A stretch of DNA of 64,000 nt from Cylicocyclus nassatus. Its lineage: Eukaryota > Nematoda > Chromadorea > Rhabditida > Strongylidae. Position numbers and translations under genes: made by a program. Location of the stretch: contig CATQJL010000001.1 of NCBI GenBank assembly GCA_958299035.1, positions 6,750,284 to 6,814,283 on the forward strand, written 5' to 3'. This document shows positions 23,502 to 35,549 of this stretch, in pieces (position 1 is the stretch's first letter; every line of letters begins with the position of its first letter). Below the pieces are notes generated by a model. That model saw nothing but the letters and a program-made list of their open reading frames with translations. It had not been told where the DNA came from and searched no databases.

Positions 23502-26500
23502 TAAAGCCCTCAGTATTACTTCTGAAAATAACGAATGAAGTGCTTTAGCTTACTATTGGGTTTGGCGGATAATTTCTGTTACACTTTTTTCTTAAAATTC
23601 CGAAAAGTTTCAGAAGTTCTCTAGAATCTTCAAAGTTGCTCCATATGTAGGCCACTGCAGGGGGTCCACAACAGTACGGCTGATGCCGCAAATGCACAAT
23701 TAGCCAGCGACTTTACGACAACTTTATAGGAACACTCAAAACTGTCATTTTTTCTTTGATTTTTTTCTCTGCGTCTCATTATGTTTTTTCTCTCCCATAA
23801 TTTTTTAGAACATATTTTCGCATCCTCTCTTTTATGGTAGCACTTTGGTGCCACTAGCACGCCAAAAACAAGGGGTGAAAAACAACTCAAAAAATTGAAA
23901 ATTCGTCGAAAATTTTTCTTTTGTGAGCATCGTGTAGGATTTGACACGTAAAAGTTGAAAATAATTTTTGTAGTTTTTAAAGATTGTTCTTCATGTCATG
24001 CCAATGTGCGCTGACATGGCGCAACATGTAGCTCATGTGATCGTGTGCAAACATGATTGCGCCATCCCCCTTCGTTCGCTAAAAACTATGGACCATACCC
24101 TGCCCTAATACCACATCGCCCGGTCACTTCCCAATCACCTGGAAGAATGCCAACCTGCTGACAAAAATGTCCTTAAAATGTACTCCCACCAATAAAGTGG
24201 TGTTTTGCGCATGGACCGCGGATCTAACAGTACCGGCGGGTAGACCCTTGCACCTCGCCAACAATCTTCAAACATAAGAATTTTCGAAAGTTTCTTAGAA
24301 TTTTAAAAAATAAAAATAAAAGTGTAACAGAAATTACCCGCCAATCTAATATTATAGTTGAGTGCCACTAACTAAGTTTGACGGATTTTGATGGAGAACT
24401 GAGTGAAAGCTCAAGATTATTTTGTTTGCATTTACAAGGATTACTCCCCTTCAGAACTTTCGTTTTGAATTTACTCAGTAATATTAAAAATGAACAATCC
24501 ATGAGGCTGGTTAATATAACTTTTTATAACTTTCAAATATCTAGAGCGTTGTAAAGCACAAATTATATGCTATTTGATCTGTGAAGTCGAAATTGTTCAA
24601 AACTCGCAAAAAACCCGGTTCTTGGGGACCCTCTCTTCAAGGAGCGGACGAGTTTCGAATTGCTCGTCTCCATCGTCATGCCAGCGGGAAGAGCTGCAAC
24701 TGAACGGATGCAGTTGCATTGCAGTGTGCAGTGCAACTGCAATGCAACTGCAATGCAACCGCACACCTGCGTAAGCACTCAGGGGTGGTTTGTAATACGA
24801 AGGGCGGCTTGTGATACGTATCACAAGCCCGTCTCCTTTTAAAGGGCACGGCAAAGGATTGGACAACGCAGATCGGAGACCCATGGGCCCCTCTTTACAA
24901 CTATGTGCTAATCTGGGTGGATGGATCTTGCCTGGACGCTGCCTTCAAGCGATGTGCGAAAACAATGTCTAAAAAAATTATTAAAAAAAATTCTTCATTT
25001 TAAGTTCATAATGCAGAAGCAATGCAGAATGTTAGGAAACACCCTTCTGATTTTCAAAAAAAAGTTCATCAAGGGAAGGGTCAAAAGGCCTAATCGTCGG
25101 TACCGTCGCACCCGCGATCCGAGCGCAGACCACCTACTTTGTCTCTGAAAATCCATTTTCCCATTTTTGTAAATGAGCTGGCATTCTTTCAGGTAATGAG
25201 CGAGAGATCAGACAATTCGGTAATCAGGTAGTGCATAGTCTGTAGCGATTAATAAATATGGGGGGATACACACATGCCTACACACTTTTTCTGAGCGGCG
25301 GTCAAATGTCAGTGTGCGCATCTTTGTAACCATCGACATTATAACGAAGAAAGAGTCTTCAAAAAATTTCAAAAAATCATTTTTAAGTTTTCTGTATTAA
25401 TTTCTGCACGATCCACATAAAAAAGAATTTAGGAGAGTTTTTGAATTTTTTGTTATTTTTTCACCCCTCGATTTGAAACGCTAGAGGCACAGGAATGCCT
25501 CCATTTAAGAGACATTGCCGAAATACGTTCAAAAAGAAATTCGGGAAGAGAAAAGTGCAAGTACGTCCAAAAAAATCAAACAAAAATCGAAAATTCAAGT
25601 GCTTTTACAGAACTGCCGTAAACTTGTTGGTCATTAGTGCACTTGCGGCATCAATCACGCTAGTTGGGTAGACCCTGATATGTCCTAAACGTTGGCAAAC
25701 CTAGAGTTTTCAGCAAGCTTCTGGAATTTCCTAAAAGAATAGAAAAAAGGTGTAATAGAAATCACTCGAACCCAATATATTGGAGGAATATGCCAATCCA
25801 TCAATAAATTGAGCCAAAAAACCTTCTAGCTGGAGGTAAACTTCGCACGCGGAACGCGGATATGGCGATGCCCATGGGTAGATCTTCACACCCCGACGAC
25901 ATATCTTAAATATAAAAATGTTTCGAAGTGTAAGTATGACAGAAATTACATGAATTGGAAGATCTCATGAAACTGAACTGATTTACTGTAGAACAGAAAA
26001 CACATCAAATATCTATGTGTCGGTTACAACATACGTCCAATTTTTACTATAATCAACAAGTAATCGTATTTAGTTGGCAGCTCTCCCCACAAGACCAAAG
26101 GATCGCAAAGGAGGGCGGATCTTGAGCAGACGTTGCTGAACAACAAAACGCTTCTCACTCTTTTCACTAAGATATATTACTATGACTTCATTCTTTTCAA
26201 CTACTCACTGCCTGTCATTATTTGAATAATTGATTAACACGATCTCGGCCCGTACGGTGAAAATAAACATATTCGTTTTTTATTTTTATTTTCAATACAT
26301 TAATTTCCTCAAATATTTTTTGAGTTTATTAAAGACTTCTCAAAGGAGTCTGCTGCCATTGCGAGAAGGGTTCAAAAACGCCAGTTCAGCGTAACCGCAT
26401 ACAAACACCACTGGTCTTAGCTTAACAGTCAGTTCTAGTACACCTGTCTAACATCGGGAAACATACTTTCGATACATAGAGCCATGTACTCTGGTAACCT

Positions 26501-27529
26501 TCACTTTGAGCGTCATGATAGAACACAACCTTCACCTGGAAGGAAGTACAGAAGTCATTTGGGGCGAAGCCCCAGATATCATGATATCCGGGGCTAACAT
26601 AACTAATGACATGAGTATGTGGGGTGAATGTGAATGAGGCAAATATAGTAGTGACATCCAAAAGAAGCTCAAAAAACCGAAGGATTGCGTTTTATGGCCT
26701 TTTTTGCTGAAAAGAAGGTCTTATTCACAATCAATTAGAAACTAGGACAAAATTTCTCAATTGACCTTTCTCTAAACTGCGATTGAGGTTGGATGTTCAT
26801 GAAACCGCTGGAGTTAAATAAAAACTGCGCTCAAATCTTGCGCAGAGTGTCTCCACACAAATGCTGGTCTATATCGTTGTGGAGTGATTTTCAAGACCCG
26901 CGACGTTGTCAGTGTTCCTTGCCGTCTCATGAGGATCACAACGATATATAATGCTATGGGGTTTCGTTATGACCCCGCGGAGATCAATGACCAGAGCCAA
27001 ATGCCCCGCCGGCTCTGGTCTGTCTCCGCTGCTCGTCTGCATCTCCGCTGCGCACTACCTACCTCAAATGCGAGGCGCAAGGCGTTTGGCTCTGGTACCC
27101 TTTTCTTCGTTGTTCCGAGCCCAATTTCGACATTTTATATATCATACTAGTAAACCAGTAATTGAAGGGTGCTAGTAGCATGCGCGCGCTTCGGGACCGC
27201 CACGCGGTTTCCCGCTATTTGCCAATTTGCAAATTGCGCTTACGTTTCTTTATATATTAGATCATATTAAGGCTCTTGATCTCTATTTTTACGTTGACAA
27301 CGTCGCAAGACTTTTTATGATCCAAACGAGAAACCTGGAAAAAGGGCCTTTCGAAAAGCTCTTGTTTTTTTCTTCAATTTAACTCTTTTCACTCGCTTTT
27401 TGTGTATTCGATAGGTCTTGTTTCTGTCTAAGAAGTAAACAACGTCGCCGAGCTTACTTCTCTGCTTATGCCGGTTTTTTTGTGAAAATTACTGAAAAGT
27501 GCGTTTTTTTTACCTTGTTCTCTTTCAGT
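23502..27529. other. AT-rich region, possible long intron
   Basis: If the exons at 21295-22029 and 27530 belong together this is intron. It contains diverged repeats, the 24-bp palindrome, and a probable TTAA MITE right end near 24930 (GGACGCTGCCTTCAAG). No coding block is convincing. Confidence 0.35.
24806..24829. repeat. Perfect 24-bp palindrome
   Basis: Centred on TGATAC|GTATCA and fully complementary. It follows a CAGTTGCATTGCA/TGCAATGCAACTG repeat cluster at 24700-24770. Confidence 0.9.
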
Positions 27530-27693
27530 GCTTTCGCAACGAATTATCTCCAGCTTCGACGATACTTGCTCAGAATGATAAGCGGAAGAATCTAGACAAC
27601 GTCGCAGGATACGAAACGAATATGCGGGGGGTGAAAATTCAACGGACGCATCAGAAATCAAATTGGCGTCAATGTGCAACATATCTTTTCTGA
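27530..27693 (+). CDS. Candidate terminal exon, plus strand
   Basis: A strong polypyrimidine acceptor (TTCTCTTTCAG) precedes an open stretch. In phase 0 it encodes 54 residues ending in TGA at 27691-27693; in the phase needed to follow the exon ending at 22029 it would give only about 15 residues before TGA. Composition (SPASTILAQNDKRKN) is protein-like but unrecognised. It could be the end of the gene starting at 21295 or unrelated. Confidence 0.25.
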
Positions 27694-28723
27694 CGTGTTT
27701 AACATGTTCAATTCAGTTGTTGACCAGTTTTCCTTCTTTCGGTCTCCCAACTACCACCATTAGTAAACAGCGCTTTTTTTTAAATAGAGAAGAACTTGTT
27801 CTTGTTGCCACCCAATTTAACCGGCAATCCTGAAGAGAAAACTGTGCCTGAGAAACCTCCAAATTAAGGTTTCAAATTCGATGATGTGCTAACCTCTGCT
27901 TTATATGAATTTTTCAAGTTTCCTGGTATAATTCGTATCTCTAAATTTCCATCTATTTTTCTGAAACAACCTTCACTTTTTATAGGGGGCAGGAACTCAA
28001 ACAACTATCACTTTTTAAAATCTGCCTTTTGACTATCGAAGGTATAGTCAGCTAGCAGCGCCTAAAACTCACGCGTCATACAAGGAGCCCACGCAGTGGA
28101 CGACTGGCACGGCGCACCGAGGTAACCGGAGGTACGTCCTCGTCTATCACACATGGTGGTGCAGTTTTAGGGAGTTTTCTTTCTACCGGCCCCTACTAAG
28201 GTCGTTTGCGGTGTGTTCTCAGCCTATCTATAAGTTGTTCTGTGTTGGTTAGAATTAGGATATGGTGGGCATCATGCGTAGCCTTAGTGATCAAAGTAGT
28301 AAGCCATAGGTCGGTCTTTACTGCAGTCAAATTCCGTAACATGTAGATCATCATAATCAATGTCTTCAAGATTAAAGCAATTAGTAGACAGTGCGATTTT
28401 GAGTCGTGCCTAGAATGTGAAAAGCAACAGGTGGAGGTGATGCGAGTACCTCAAGTTATGTAGGCACTACTAGGTAAGCTGGTATTATAAGGCCACTTAT
28501 TCTCATCGAGTACATGTGTTGTGCCATCTTTTGCCGTTTTTCTGTTCCACCTGCTGCTCCCTTTTCAGGACCTGCAGCGCTTAGTGCCCATGTGTGTTGT
28601 GCAATACCCCTCGGTTAACAAGAACATGCTGCTGAAGGTCGAACATGGGTTTATCGATATATCGTAAATCGCGTCCAAAACAACAACAATAAACTCCTTG
28701 AAGAGTACGACACATAACCCGTA
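27694..28723. other. Intergenic, convergent gene ends
   Basis: It lies between a possible plus-strand gene end and the methyltransferase stop. A GC-richer patch at 28065-28160 (CACGCGTCATACAAGGAGCC) is unexplained. Confidence 0.4.
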
Positions 28724-29287
28724 TCATCGCACACGGTAGAAACCCAACATTTCACAATCTGAAAGCACATCTTGGTCTCCGTTTGCGAACATTTCGCAAT
28801 CTTCAGCAGTCGAAATCTAGAAGAAAAGGCAATGATTACTTCTTATGAGTGCTGGAACAACACTTACTTTCTCTAGCCACTCCTCTGTTTTGAAAGTAAG
28901 CTTCAAATGAGTCAACACTGTGCTGATTTCTGGATTATGCACAATCAAACAACCTTTCTTCGCATTTCTATGAACAAATTCGAAGCAATCGGCCTGAAAT
29001 TGAAGATGTTCTGCCCCCATTACATCAGTACAATTCTTACCTGTTCATCCGAAGATAAAAAAAACGAAAACACATTATTCATGATGATAAGATCTGCTTG
29101 TGATATTACATCTGGCCTCGTGCGAATGTCAGCGTGGACAATCTCAATATTCTAAAAGAGCACTGTTAATGGCATTTCGGACATAACTGAAGGAGATACT
29201 TGGAGATTGAAATCCTTTATGACATCCTCCTGTAGTCTGGCAAGTTCGTCATTCATTTCTACTCCGGTAGCCGTGACATGGCCACTT
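28724..29287 (-). CDS. SAM-dependent methyltransferase, 3' half (exons 6-9)
   Basis: This is the C-terminal part of a class I (Rossmann-fold) S-adenosylmethionine methyltransferase whose 5' half lies at 42577-43626. Exons on the minus strand are 29200-29287, 29041-29151, 28868-28993 and 28724-28816, ending in TGA at 28724-28726. Introns have GT/AG ends and phases match throughout. The exons give residues 178-316 of a 316-residue protein. Visible motifs are GVEMN at 186-190 (the acidic residue expected to bind the SAM ribose), HADIR at 213-217 (motif II), and ADLIIMNNVF at 226-235 (motif IV-like, the catalytic or substrate side). The tail ends in GFYRVR. The substrate cannot be told from sequence. 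The first exon here completes the split Gly codon left by the exon at 42577, 13.3 kb away, which supports one gene across the transposon-filled intron. cDNA would settle it. Confidence 0.85.
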
Positions 29288-29731
29288 CTGTAATAAGAAA
29301 TAGCAAACGCTCTTTCATATAGCTACGTGTGATAACCTTCCCCCGGTTTAGTGGCCCAGAGACAAGACATCGAAGGTGTTGTCTTTCCTCTCCTCCCCTT
29401 CCCCTCCCCCCTTCTCTCCTCCCCCCCCCCCCCCCCCCCCCGTATAGCACACCTAAGTTCTGCCCTTTGGAATACTTGAAAAATGAAGCATCCCACAGAG
29501 AACCTGCTTGTAAATAGGCATTGCCCGAAGATTTTCACTTCCAGAAATTTGTCGTTCTCCAAAATTCTCAGGTCAGTTTGTGTAAACGAGTGGTCGAATT
29601 CTTGTAGATCCGCTCTGCATTCTCTCGGCACCAAGTATATTCCTTCGCCCACTCTTGGGTATGGGCCTCTCATCGACTGAAGTCGAAGAATACTGCATGT
29701 GACTCATATTCTTCCTACTGCATTTTTATCA

Positions 29732-30160
29732 CTATTCCGACAGTATGGATGACGATTGTACTCTATACTTTGACAAACACGCACTGATTGGGCGCAACAC
29801 GTTTCTTCGAGCCGATGTCTTCAATATTCTTTCGCAGATCTTCACTGTGCGGCTTATTAGTCGAATACTTTGAATGGTGCAACCAGTTAAGTGACCTCGA
29901 TTCTTCCATATTATCGTCGTGCTTCTGAACCGATCGTTTAGCATCTTGTATTCATTATCTGGTTTGGAAGTTGGGCCAGCCACAAAACTCCAACCGCGCA
30001 TTCGTTCCAAACCTCGTTGGAGATGTCGTCTGGGCCTGTCGTCGTGCCCTTCGTGATCTTCATTATGATGGCATGGCATCGCCTTCAATTTTAATCGGCG
30101 TCCATGCACAGGTCTGCTACAGTGGATGGCATGCATACAGAAATTTCCAGATTCCATGCT
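29732..30160 (-). pseudogene. Second RTE reverse transcriptase fragment
   Basis: A 141-codon minus frame includes STTIIWKNRGHLTGC followed by IRLISRTVKICERIL, the same polymerase block seen at 32977-33195 and longer here. The rest of the element is missing. It lies 0.4 kb from the methyltransferase exon at 29287. Confidence 0.75.
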
Positions 30161-30353
30161 TCAAAAATACTTACGAGGGAAGCTAGCTAACTTAGCTCGC
30201 GCTTTTGAAATAAGACACATATATTTGGAATCAGCTTCGAACGCTGATGCCAAATATGCTGTTCCCAGGTGCCGCGCATCATTCGCAACGGAGTTAGGAG
30301 GACCTCCTCCCCTAGACTCGCTCCACCGGCAAGTCTAGAGGAAACACAACAAT

Positions 30354-30440
30354 GATTGCCAGAGGTCGAGTGGTGAAGTGGTAAGTGTCTTGCTCCATAA
30401 TCTGATGGTGCGGGGTTCGAGTCCTGTTGCGTGTTCTGTC
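30354..30440 (+). ncRNA. tRNA-like (SINE-type) sequence, left arm
   Basis: An internal polymerase III A box, TGGTGAAGTGG (30371-30381), and B box, GGTTCGAGTCC (30414-30424), are spaced as in tRNA. The T stem has mismatches and no clean anticodon stem forms, so it is not a working tRNA gene; tRNA-derived SINE or pseudogene is likely. Confidence 0.55.
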
Positions 30441-31184
30441 TTTTGCAAAGATAGTCCACAAAAGTTTTCATCAGAATACACTTTTGTTAACAGTGTATTC
30501 AGATTCCGGCGTACTAGTTTCGCCATAAGAACTTTACATTTTGGATTTCCCAAATGTTGCCCCGTTTTCGATTGCAAATTCTTGAGCGGATTGAACACTC
30601 TAAACATATATATACATTTATTTATAAGCAGTGACGATATATGATAACAAAGTGTTCAAAACACAAGTGCTTTTCACAGTGAGCACAACGAATAAATTTG
30701 AAATTGGGGCAGCCATCATCCTCGCAGTTAACTACTTCACTTGATGAGAAGCAGAATTGTACGGGAGTCTCAAAAGGGCCAGGATGATTCTCTAGGTACC
30801 CAGCGGCATGCCAAGGATAACAAAGGAATTTTCGAAAGCGTGGAGAACAAAATTGGGAGTAAATAAGGGAGAGCATTTTCAGAATTGAATCCCTTTGGTG
30901 CACGCAGAATTCAATATCGTGAGCATGAACGTATGAGATGAATCGTTTGTACATTTCCTTAAAAGGCCTAAAAAAGTATACGTCCAGAGGCTGGATTTGC
31001 GAAGTGGTACCGGGAGGGATATTCAATATTTTTACTTGTCTCCCACTAGGCACAGCTGCCATGATTGCGCTGTGGTCCCTAAAAGCGGTCCAGGAATCGC
31101 CTAGTACGCCGGAATCTGAATACACTGTTAACAAAAGTGTATTCTGATGAAAACATTTGTGGACTATCTTTGCAAAAGACAAAA

Positions 31185-31268
31185 CACGCAACAGGACTCG
31201 AACCCCGGACCATCAGATTATGGAGCGAGACACTTACCACTTCACCACTCGACCTCTGGCAGTCATTG
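31185..31268 (-). ncRNA. tRNA-like sequence, right arm (inverted copy)
   Basis: Inverted duplicate of 30354-30440: B box complement at 31194-31204 and A box complement at 31237-31247. The boxes remain intact in both arms. Confidence 0.55.
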
Positions 31269-31604
31269 TTGTGTTTCCTCTAGACTTGCCGGTGGAGCGA
31301 GTCTGGGGAGGAGGTCCTCCTAACTCCGTTGCGAATGATGCGCGGCACCTGGGAACAGCATATTTGGCATCAGCGTTCGAAGCTGATTCCAAATATATGT
31401 GTCTTATTTCAAAAGCGCGAGTTAAGTTAGCTAGCTTCCCTCGTTAGTTGGAACTTACATGATCATCAAGTAGTTCCCAGTTCAATTTTCTTAGCCTCTT
31501 CGCAGGTTGCTTGAGGTGCGTATGCTTTATTCTTCTGACAATAAGATCCAAAGTGCCTTCTTCCCAGTATCTATTCTGATGCTCAAGAGGGGGTTGTTTA
31601 TTCA

Positions 31605-31882
31605 TCTTATATATAAAGCTGAATGTCTGTATGTCTGTATGTCTGTCTGTCTGTATGTCTGTACGTATGTGCGGAATAGAAATTTTTATTTCTGAACCGA
31701 TTGGGACCAAACTTGGCACACATATACCTCGGGACAGGGAGCGTGTCATAGGCTACTTTTCATTATCGATCGATATCGATTTTATCGATTTTTTGCAAAT
31801 TTTGAGCTACAGGGCTGGGAATTGGCACAGGGGGGTAATCGAGCATGCTGATTACAAATATATTATTGACAGGCCCGGGGTT
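31605..31882 (+). mobile_element. Helitron copy, 3' end truncated
   Basis: It starts TCTTATATATAAAGC after an A and contains the TGTCTGT leader and one minisatellite unit. It then stops inside the terminal hairpin (GGCCCGGGG instead of GGGCCGGGCGGAG), where RTE-like sequence begins. It lies inside the methyltransferase intron. Confidence 0.75.
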
Positions 31883-33091
31883 CTCGCAGGTCGGCCTTGA
31901 TTCTGTCCATCCACCTCATCTTGGGTCTACTTCTGGGCCTTTTGCCTGGTACCTCCACAGCCAGGGCCAACTTGGTGATGTGGCTTTCATCCCTTCTGCG
32001 CACATGCCCATACCATCGTAACCTCTTTTCCTGCATTTTCTGGGCAATTAGAGCTACTTTCTTCGCGCTCGTATAGTGTCATTGCAGATGTGATCCTTCA
32101 GTGTGACTCCTAAGGTCCATCGTAGCATCCTTGTTTCCATGAAACTGAGCCGCTCCTCGTTCCGCGTACACGGCCAGCACTCACTGCCATACAGTGCTGC
32201 TGAACTGATAACGGTTTGGTAGAGTGGGACTTGCACTGGCATTCTTTCTCGCACAGAATTCCTGTCAAGGCTCTCCATTTCATCCACGTTGTGTTCATCC
32301 TGCTTGCGAACTCCTCTTGTAAGCCTCCCTCCTCCGGAGATGTGACTGCCTAGGTACTTGTATGACATTGTCTTCTTTAGCTTCTCACCCTCGATGCTTA
32401 TGATACCAGGAGTTTATTTCCCCATTTCCATATACTCTGTCTTCCTGGTGTTGAGCTTCAGTTCTTCCAGTTGTGTACCTCGTCTTGTAACTCCTTTCTG
32501 GTGCTTGCTATCAAGACACATCGTCTGCATAGAGAAGTGTCCAAGGAGGTTCGTCTGAGCGGTTCCATAACGGCGTTCCGTTCATCACAGTGATGAATAG
32601 CAGGGAGAGAAAATTGAACCTTGGTATATTCCAACCTTGATTTGGAATTCTTTCGATTGCCCTGCAGTTGTTTGCACGTGGCTTGAAGCGTTGTGGTAGA
32701 TCAACTTTATCATTGAACGTACTCCTCTGGCACCTTATGTTTCCGTGAGGCCCACCATATGACTCATGGGGCACCTTGGTCCAGGAAAGCTGCATGCAAT
32801 TCCTTCTGTTTCTCTCTATATTTATCCATCACTATCCGAGCGGAGTGGATTGCGTCGGTTGTACCTGCTCCTTTCACGAATCCGCACTAATTCGGTAACA
32901 ATTCTACGATATTTCGAAGACGCGTCCCTATTATTAGCTCGATTTTTGAAGTGTGGCTCGTCAGTCGGATTGGTCTTTAGGATACGCAGTATGCTAAGTC
33001 TCCTTTGTTCTTCCATATCGGGATCGTCGTGCTGGTGTACCAGTCGCGATGCATACTCTTACTCCTTTGATTTGACTGAGGAGACTCGTTA

Positions 33092-33331
33092 GGCCTAAGG
33101 CATACCTCACGCGATTTGGCCGAATCGCCACTTCCACGCAATTTGGCGATTTGCCAGATTTCTACAAATTTGTCGTACGCGCTTCTCGGATGCATATTTG
33201 GGTAGCTTGTGTAAGTTGTTGCAAATGGAGCAAGTTCTGGTTAAAGACAGCGCATTAACAACAATTACGAAGAGTCGCTGCTGTGCCAAATCGCGCAGCG
33301 ACCGGAATCGCGCGAGGTATGCCTTAGGTCT
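33092..33331. mobile_element. Small foldback MITE, GGCCTAAGGCATACC ends
   Basis: Left end GGCCTAAGGCATACCTCACG, right end its near complement (CGCGAGGTATGCCTTAGG). A relative lies at 20905-21127. Both copies are non-coding, and this one interrupts the RTE sequence. Confidence 0.75.
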
Positions 33332-33847
33332 TAGCCATATGGCTCCGGATCGTACACATATTTTCCAGAACTCGCTTAGTATGTCGTCTGGGCCAGTCGT
33401 TTTGCCACTGTTTGTTCTTCTTATGGCTAGCCACTTCCTCTTCCGTGACTGCCGGTACTGCTCCTTCTATGGGGCTGGCTTTTGATATGAAGTTGATGGT
33501 ACGGTCTGGGTGGCCAATTCTTTGAAATAGGTTCTCCATCTCTCGGTGATGTCCTCCGATTTTGTTAGCATTCTACCAAGTTTCTTTTATATGGAGGAAG
33601 TGTTACATATCCTTTATGGATTCCGCTCTTCTTCTCTCTATCCGGTATATCTCACGCTCCCCCTCGCGATGCTTTAGATGAACGTAGAGTCTTTCAAGTA
33701 CACCTATTTTGCATTCTTTACGGAAGCCTTTGCAGCGCGCTTGGCTTGTTGGTGTGTCTAGCGATCGTCCTCCAAAATCGTCTTTAGCCATCGCTTGTAC
33801 GCATCCCTTTCTCCTTTATGGTTTTGCACTTCGTCGTTCCGTCACCA

Positions 33848-34689
33848 CATTGCTCGATTTATCCTTCTTTTTCCTGGTTTTGTACTACCTAGGGCCGCAT
33901 GCACTAACCTCCCCGCGGGGAGGAGATCGCAGCTTAAAAGAAAGCTTTATATTTCGAAACTCCAGATACTTGGATTTCACGTTGTGTACCTATCCGTAAG
34001 TATTCCTACTACCCCTCATTATGAACATGTTGAACAGGAGCGAGAAGCTGTACAAACCGCATTTTCCAGCTTTTGTATGATCCCTGATGATCCCCGGCGC
34101 TCTTCTTCAAAGTCATTTTTCTTTCTCCGAAGTCAACGAAAGCCTTCCAAAGTTGACTGAACATCTAACACAACAGTGCTAAGCATGTTGCTGATGAGAA
34201 CAAATGAGTTTTTGAAAAGTCGAATTTTTCGGTAAACCTCAAATTTCGACCTGTGGATCATCGAAAATTTCATGATCCAAAACATCATTTGTTCTTATAA
34301 GCAACATGCTTAGCACAGTCGGGTTAGATAATCTGCACAACTTTGGAAGGTTTTCGTTGACTTCGGAGAAAGAAAAATGACCATAGAGAAAAGCGCCGGG
34401 GATCATCAGGGATCACACAAAAGCTGGAAAATGCGGTTTGTACAGCTTCTCGCTCCTGTACAACATGTTCATAGTGAAGGGTAGTAGGAGTACTTACGGA
34501 TAGGTACACAACGTGAAATCCAGGTATCTGGGATTCAAAATATAAAGCTTTCTTTTAAGCTGCGATCCCCTCCCCGCGGGGATGTTAGTGCATGCGGCCC
34601 CTAGAATCATGTGTGCCACCTCGTCATTGCTCGATTTATCCTTCTTTTTCCTGGTTTTGTACTACCTAGGATCATGTGTGCCACCTCGT
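33848..34689 (+). repeat. 65-bp tandem duplication split by a foldback element
   Basis: Unit part X (46 bp, beginning CATTGCTCGATTTATCC) is at 33848-33893 and 34625-34670. Part Y (ATCATGTGTGCCACCTCGT) is at 34606-34624 and 34671-34689. The foldback separates X from Y in the first copy only; the second copy is intact. Confidence 0.9.
33892..34601. mobile_element. Foldback element inside the RTE remnant
   Basis: Ends GGGCCGCATGCACTAAC and the inverted GTTAGTGCATGCGGCCCC have arms of about 300 bases and near-perfect complementarity. The centre (34170-34320) is itself an inverted repeat around AACATGCTTAGCAC. CTAG flanks both ends (33889-33892, 34601-34604). Confidence 0.85.
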
Positions 34690-35549
34690 AGACTCGATCT
34701 TTCAGGCTGGCTCAGAATCGCTCTCGGTTCTCTTGCAAGCTTGGCAGAGTTGTTAGCAGCGCTTGTTTCGCCGCGTTGTTGGTTTTCAATCTCCACCATT
34801 CAATGCGTGTCCTGATCTCTATGGTTCTCCATGCGTCTATCCGTTGTTATTTTGATGTCGAGAAGCAGTGGTCTGTGTTGAGGTATGCAGTTCTCGCCGG
34901 ATATGACTTTGCAGTTCTTTACGTTTTTGAAGTCACGCTGTCGGATAGCCCTTCTAAGTCTATCCGTGGTCGGTTGCCACTCGCATATGTTATGGGTGAT
35001 CATCTCATCCTTCTTGATGTAGTATGTGTTCGCCACGACTAGATCATGAGCTAAGGCAAATTCCAGAATGCCACCTTCTTCACTGCATGTTCCGTATTTG
35101 TGGCCTCCGTGACATTTCCCTGCTTCCCCTCGTCCTTTTTCCACATGTCTGTTGAGGTCTCTAGCAAAAGTGTCTCTTCCACTCGAATTGAACTGATGTG
35201 GTCATGCAGGTCCTGCCAGAACGCGTCTTTTTTCAGCATCCTTGCATTCGCAAACAATCTGTCTATGGCCGATCGCAAACGATTTGTCTATGGCCGATAA
35301 TTCAACTCCAGCTCCCTTCCCAATAGATCGAGCGGCCGTTAGCACCAGCTTGCATGCTTTTGCGCTAAACGCATTGCGAAGGCGGTGAATGTCATGAAAT
35401 GCGAGCAAGTCGTCCGTGAACCGTACTGTAGATTGGAGGTGACTTTCTCGGACAGTGGATGCATTGCGCGTTGGAACACTGGTAAATAGGGTCTCTCCCG
35501 CTCCGCCTGAAAGCCCCACGTGGCAAGTTCGCCTAGACGCTGCCTTTGA

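Larger units (their letters stand above)
30174..31443 (-). mobile_element. Element with 0.33-kb inverted repeats around a DDE transposase fragment
   Basis: Both ends read CGAGGGAAGCTAGCTAACTT inward and are flanked by TTA (30171-30173, 31444-31446). Arms 30174-30515 and 31106-31443 are inverted copies. Between and partly within them, on the minus strand (30622-31191), is the C-terminal part of a DDE-type transposase: GDSWTAFRDHSAIMAAVP, IPPGTTSQIQPLD, a long helical region, then CAHCEKHLCFEHF, a likely zinc knuckle. The N-terminal half and first catalytic residue are missing. The pattern resembles pogo/CENP-B-like transposases. Confidence 0.75.
31890..35300 (-). pseudogene. RTE-type non-LTR retrotransposon, degenerate
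   Basis: Minus-strand fragments of an endonuclease/reverse transcriptase polyprotein appear in the right order. At 34800-35278 is the endonuclease (AFWQDLHDHI, GGILEFALAHDLVVANTY, QHRPLLLDIKI). At 32977-33195 is the start of the polymerase (TSTTIPIWKNKGDLAYC). At 32511-32580 is the catalytic LLYADDV box. At 32054-32368 is the C-terminal region (SYKYLGSHI, LYGSECWPCT, ETRMLRWTLGVT). Frames change repeatedly and stops are common, so it is dead. It is interrupted by a 710-bp foldback (33892-34601) and a small MITE (33092-33331). Confidence 0.85.

Noticed and set aside
30354..30440. Functional tRNA gene
   Set aside because: A and B boxes are good but anticodon and T stems are not well formed, and the sequence is duplicated in inverted repeats.
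31631..31900. Open frames starting MSVCLSVCMSV and similar, recurring at 1357, 36127, 50549 and 58821
   Set aside because: They are translations of the TGTCTGTATG leader and minisatellite of the Helitron family, not genes.
34776..35042. Plus-strand frames opposite the RTE endonuclease
   Set aside because: Shadows of the minus-strand retrotransposon coding sequence.
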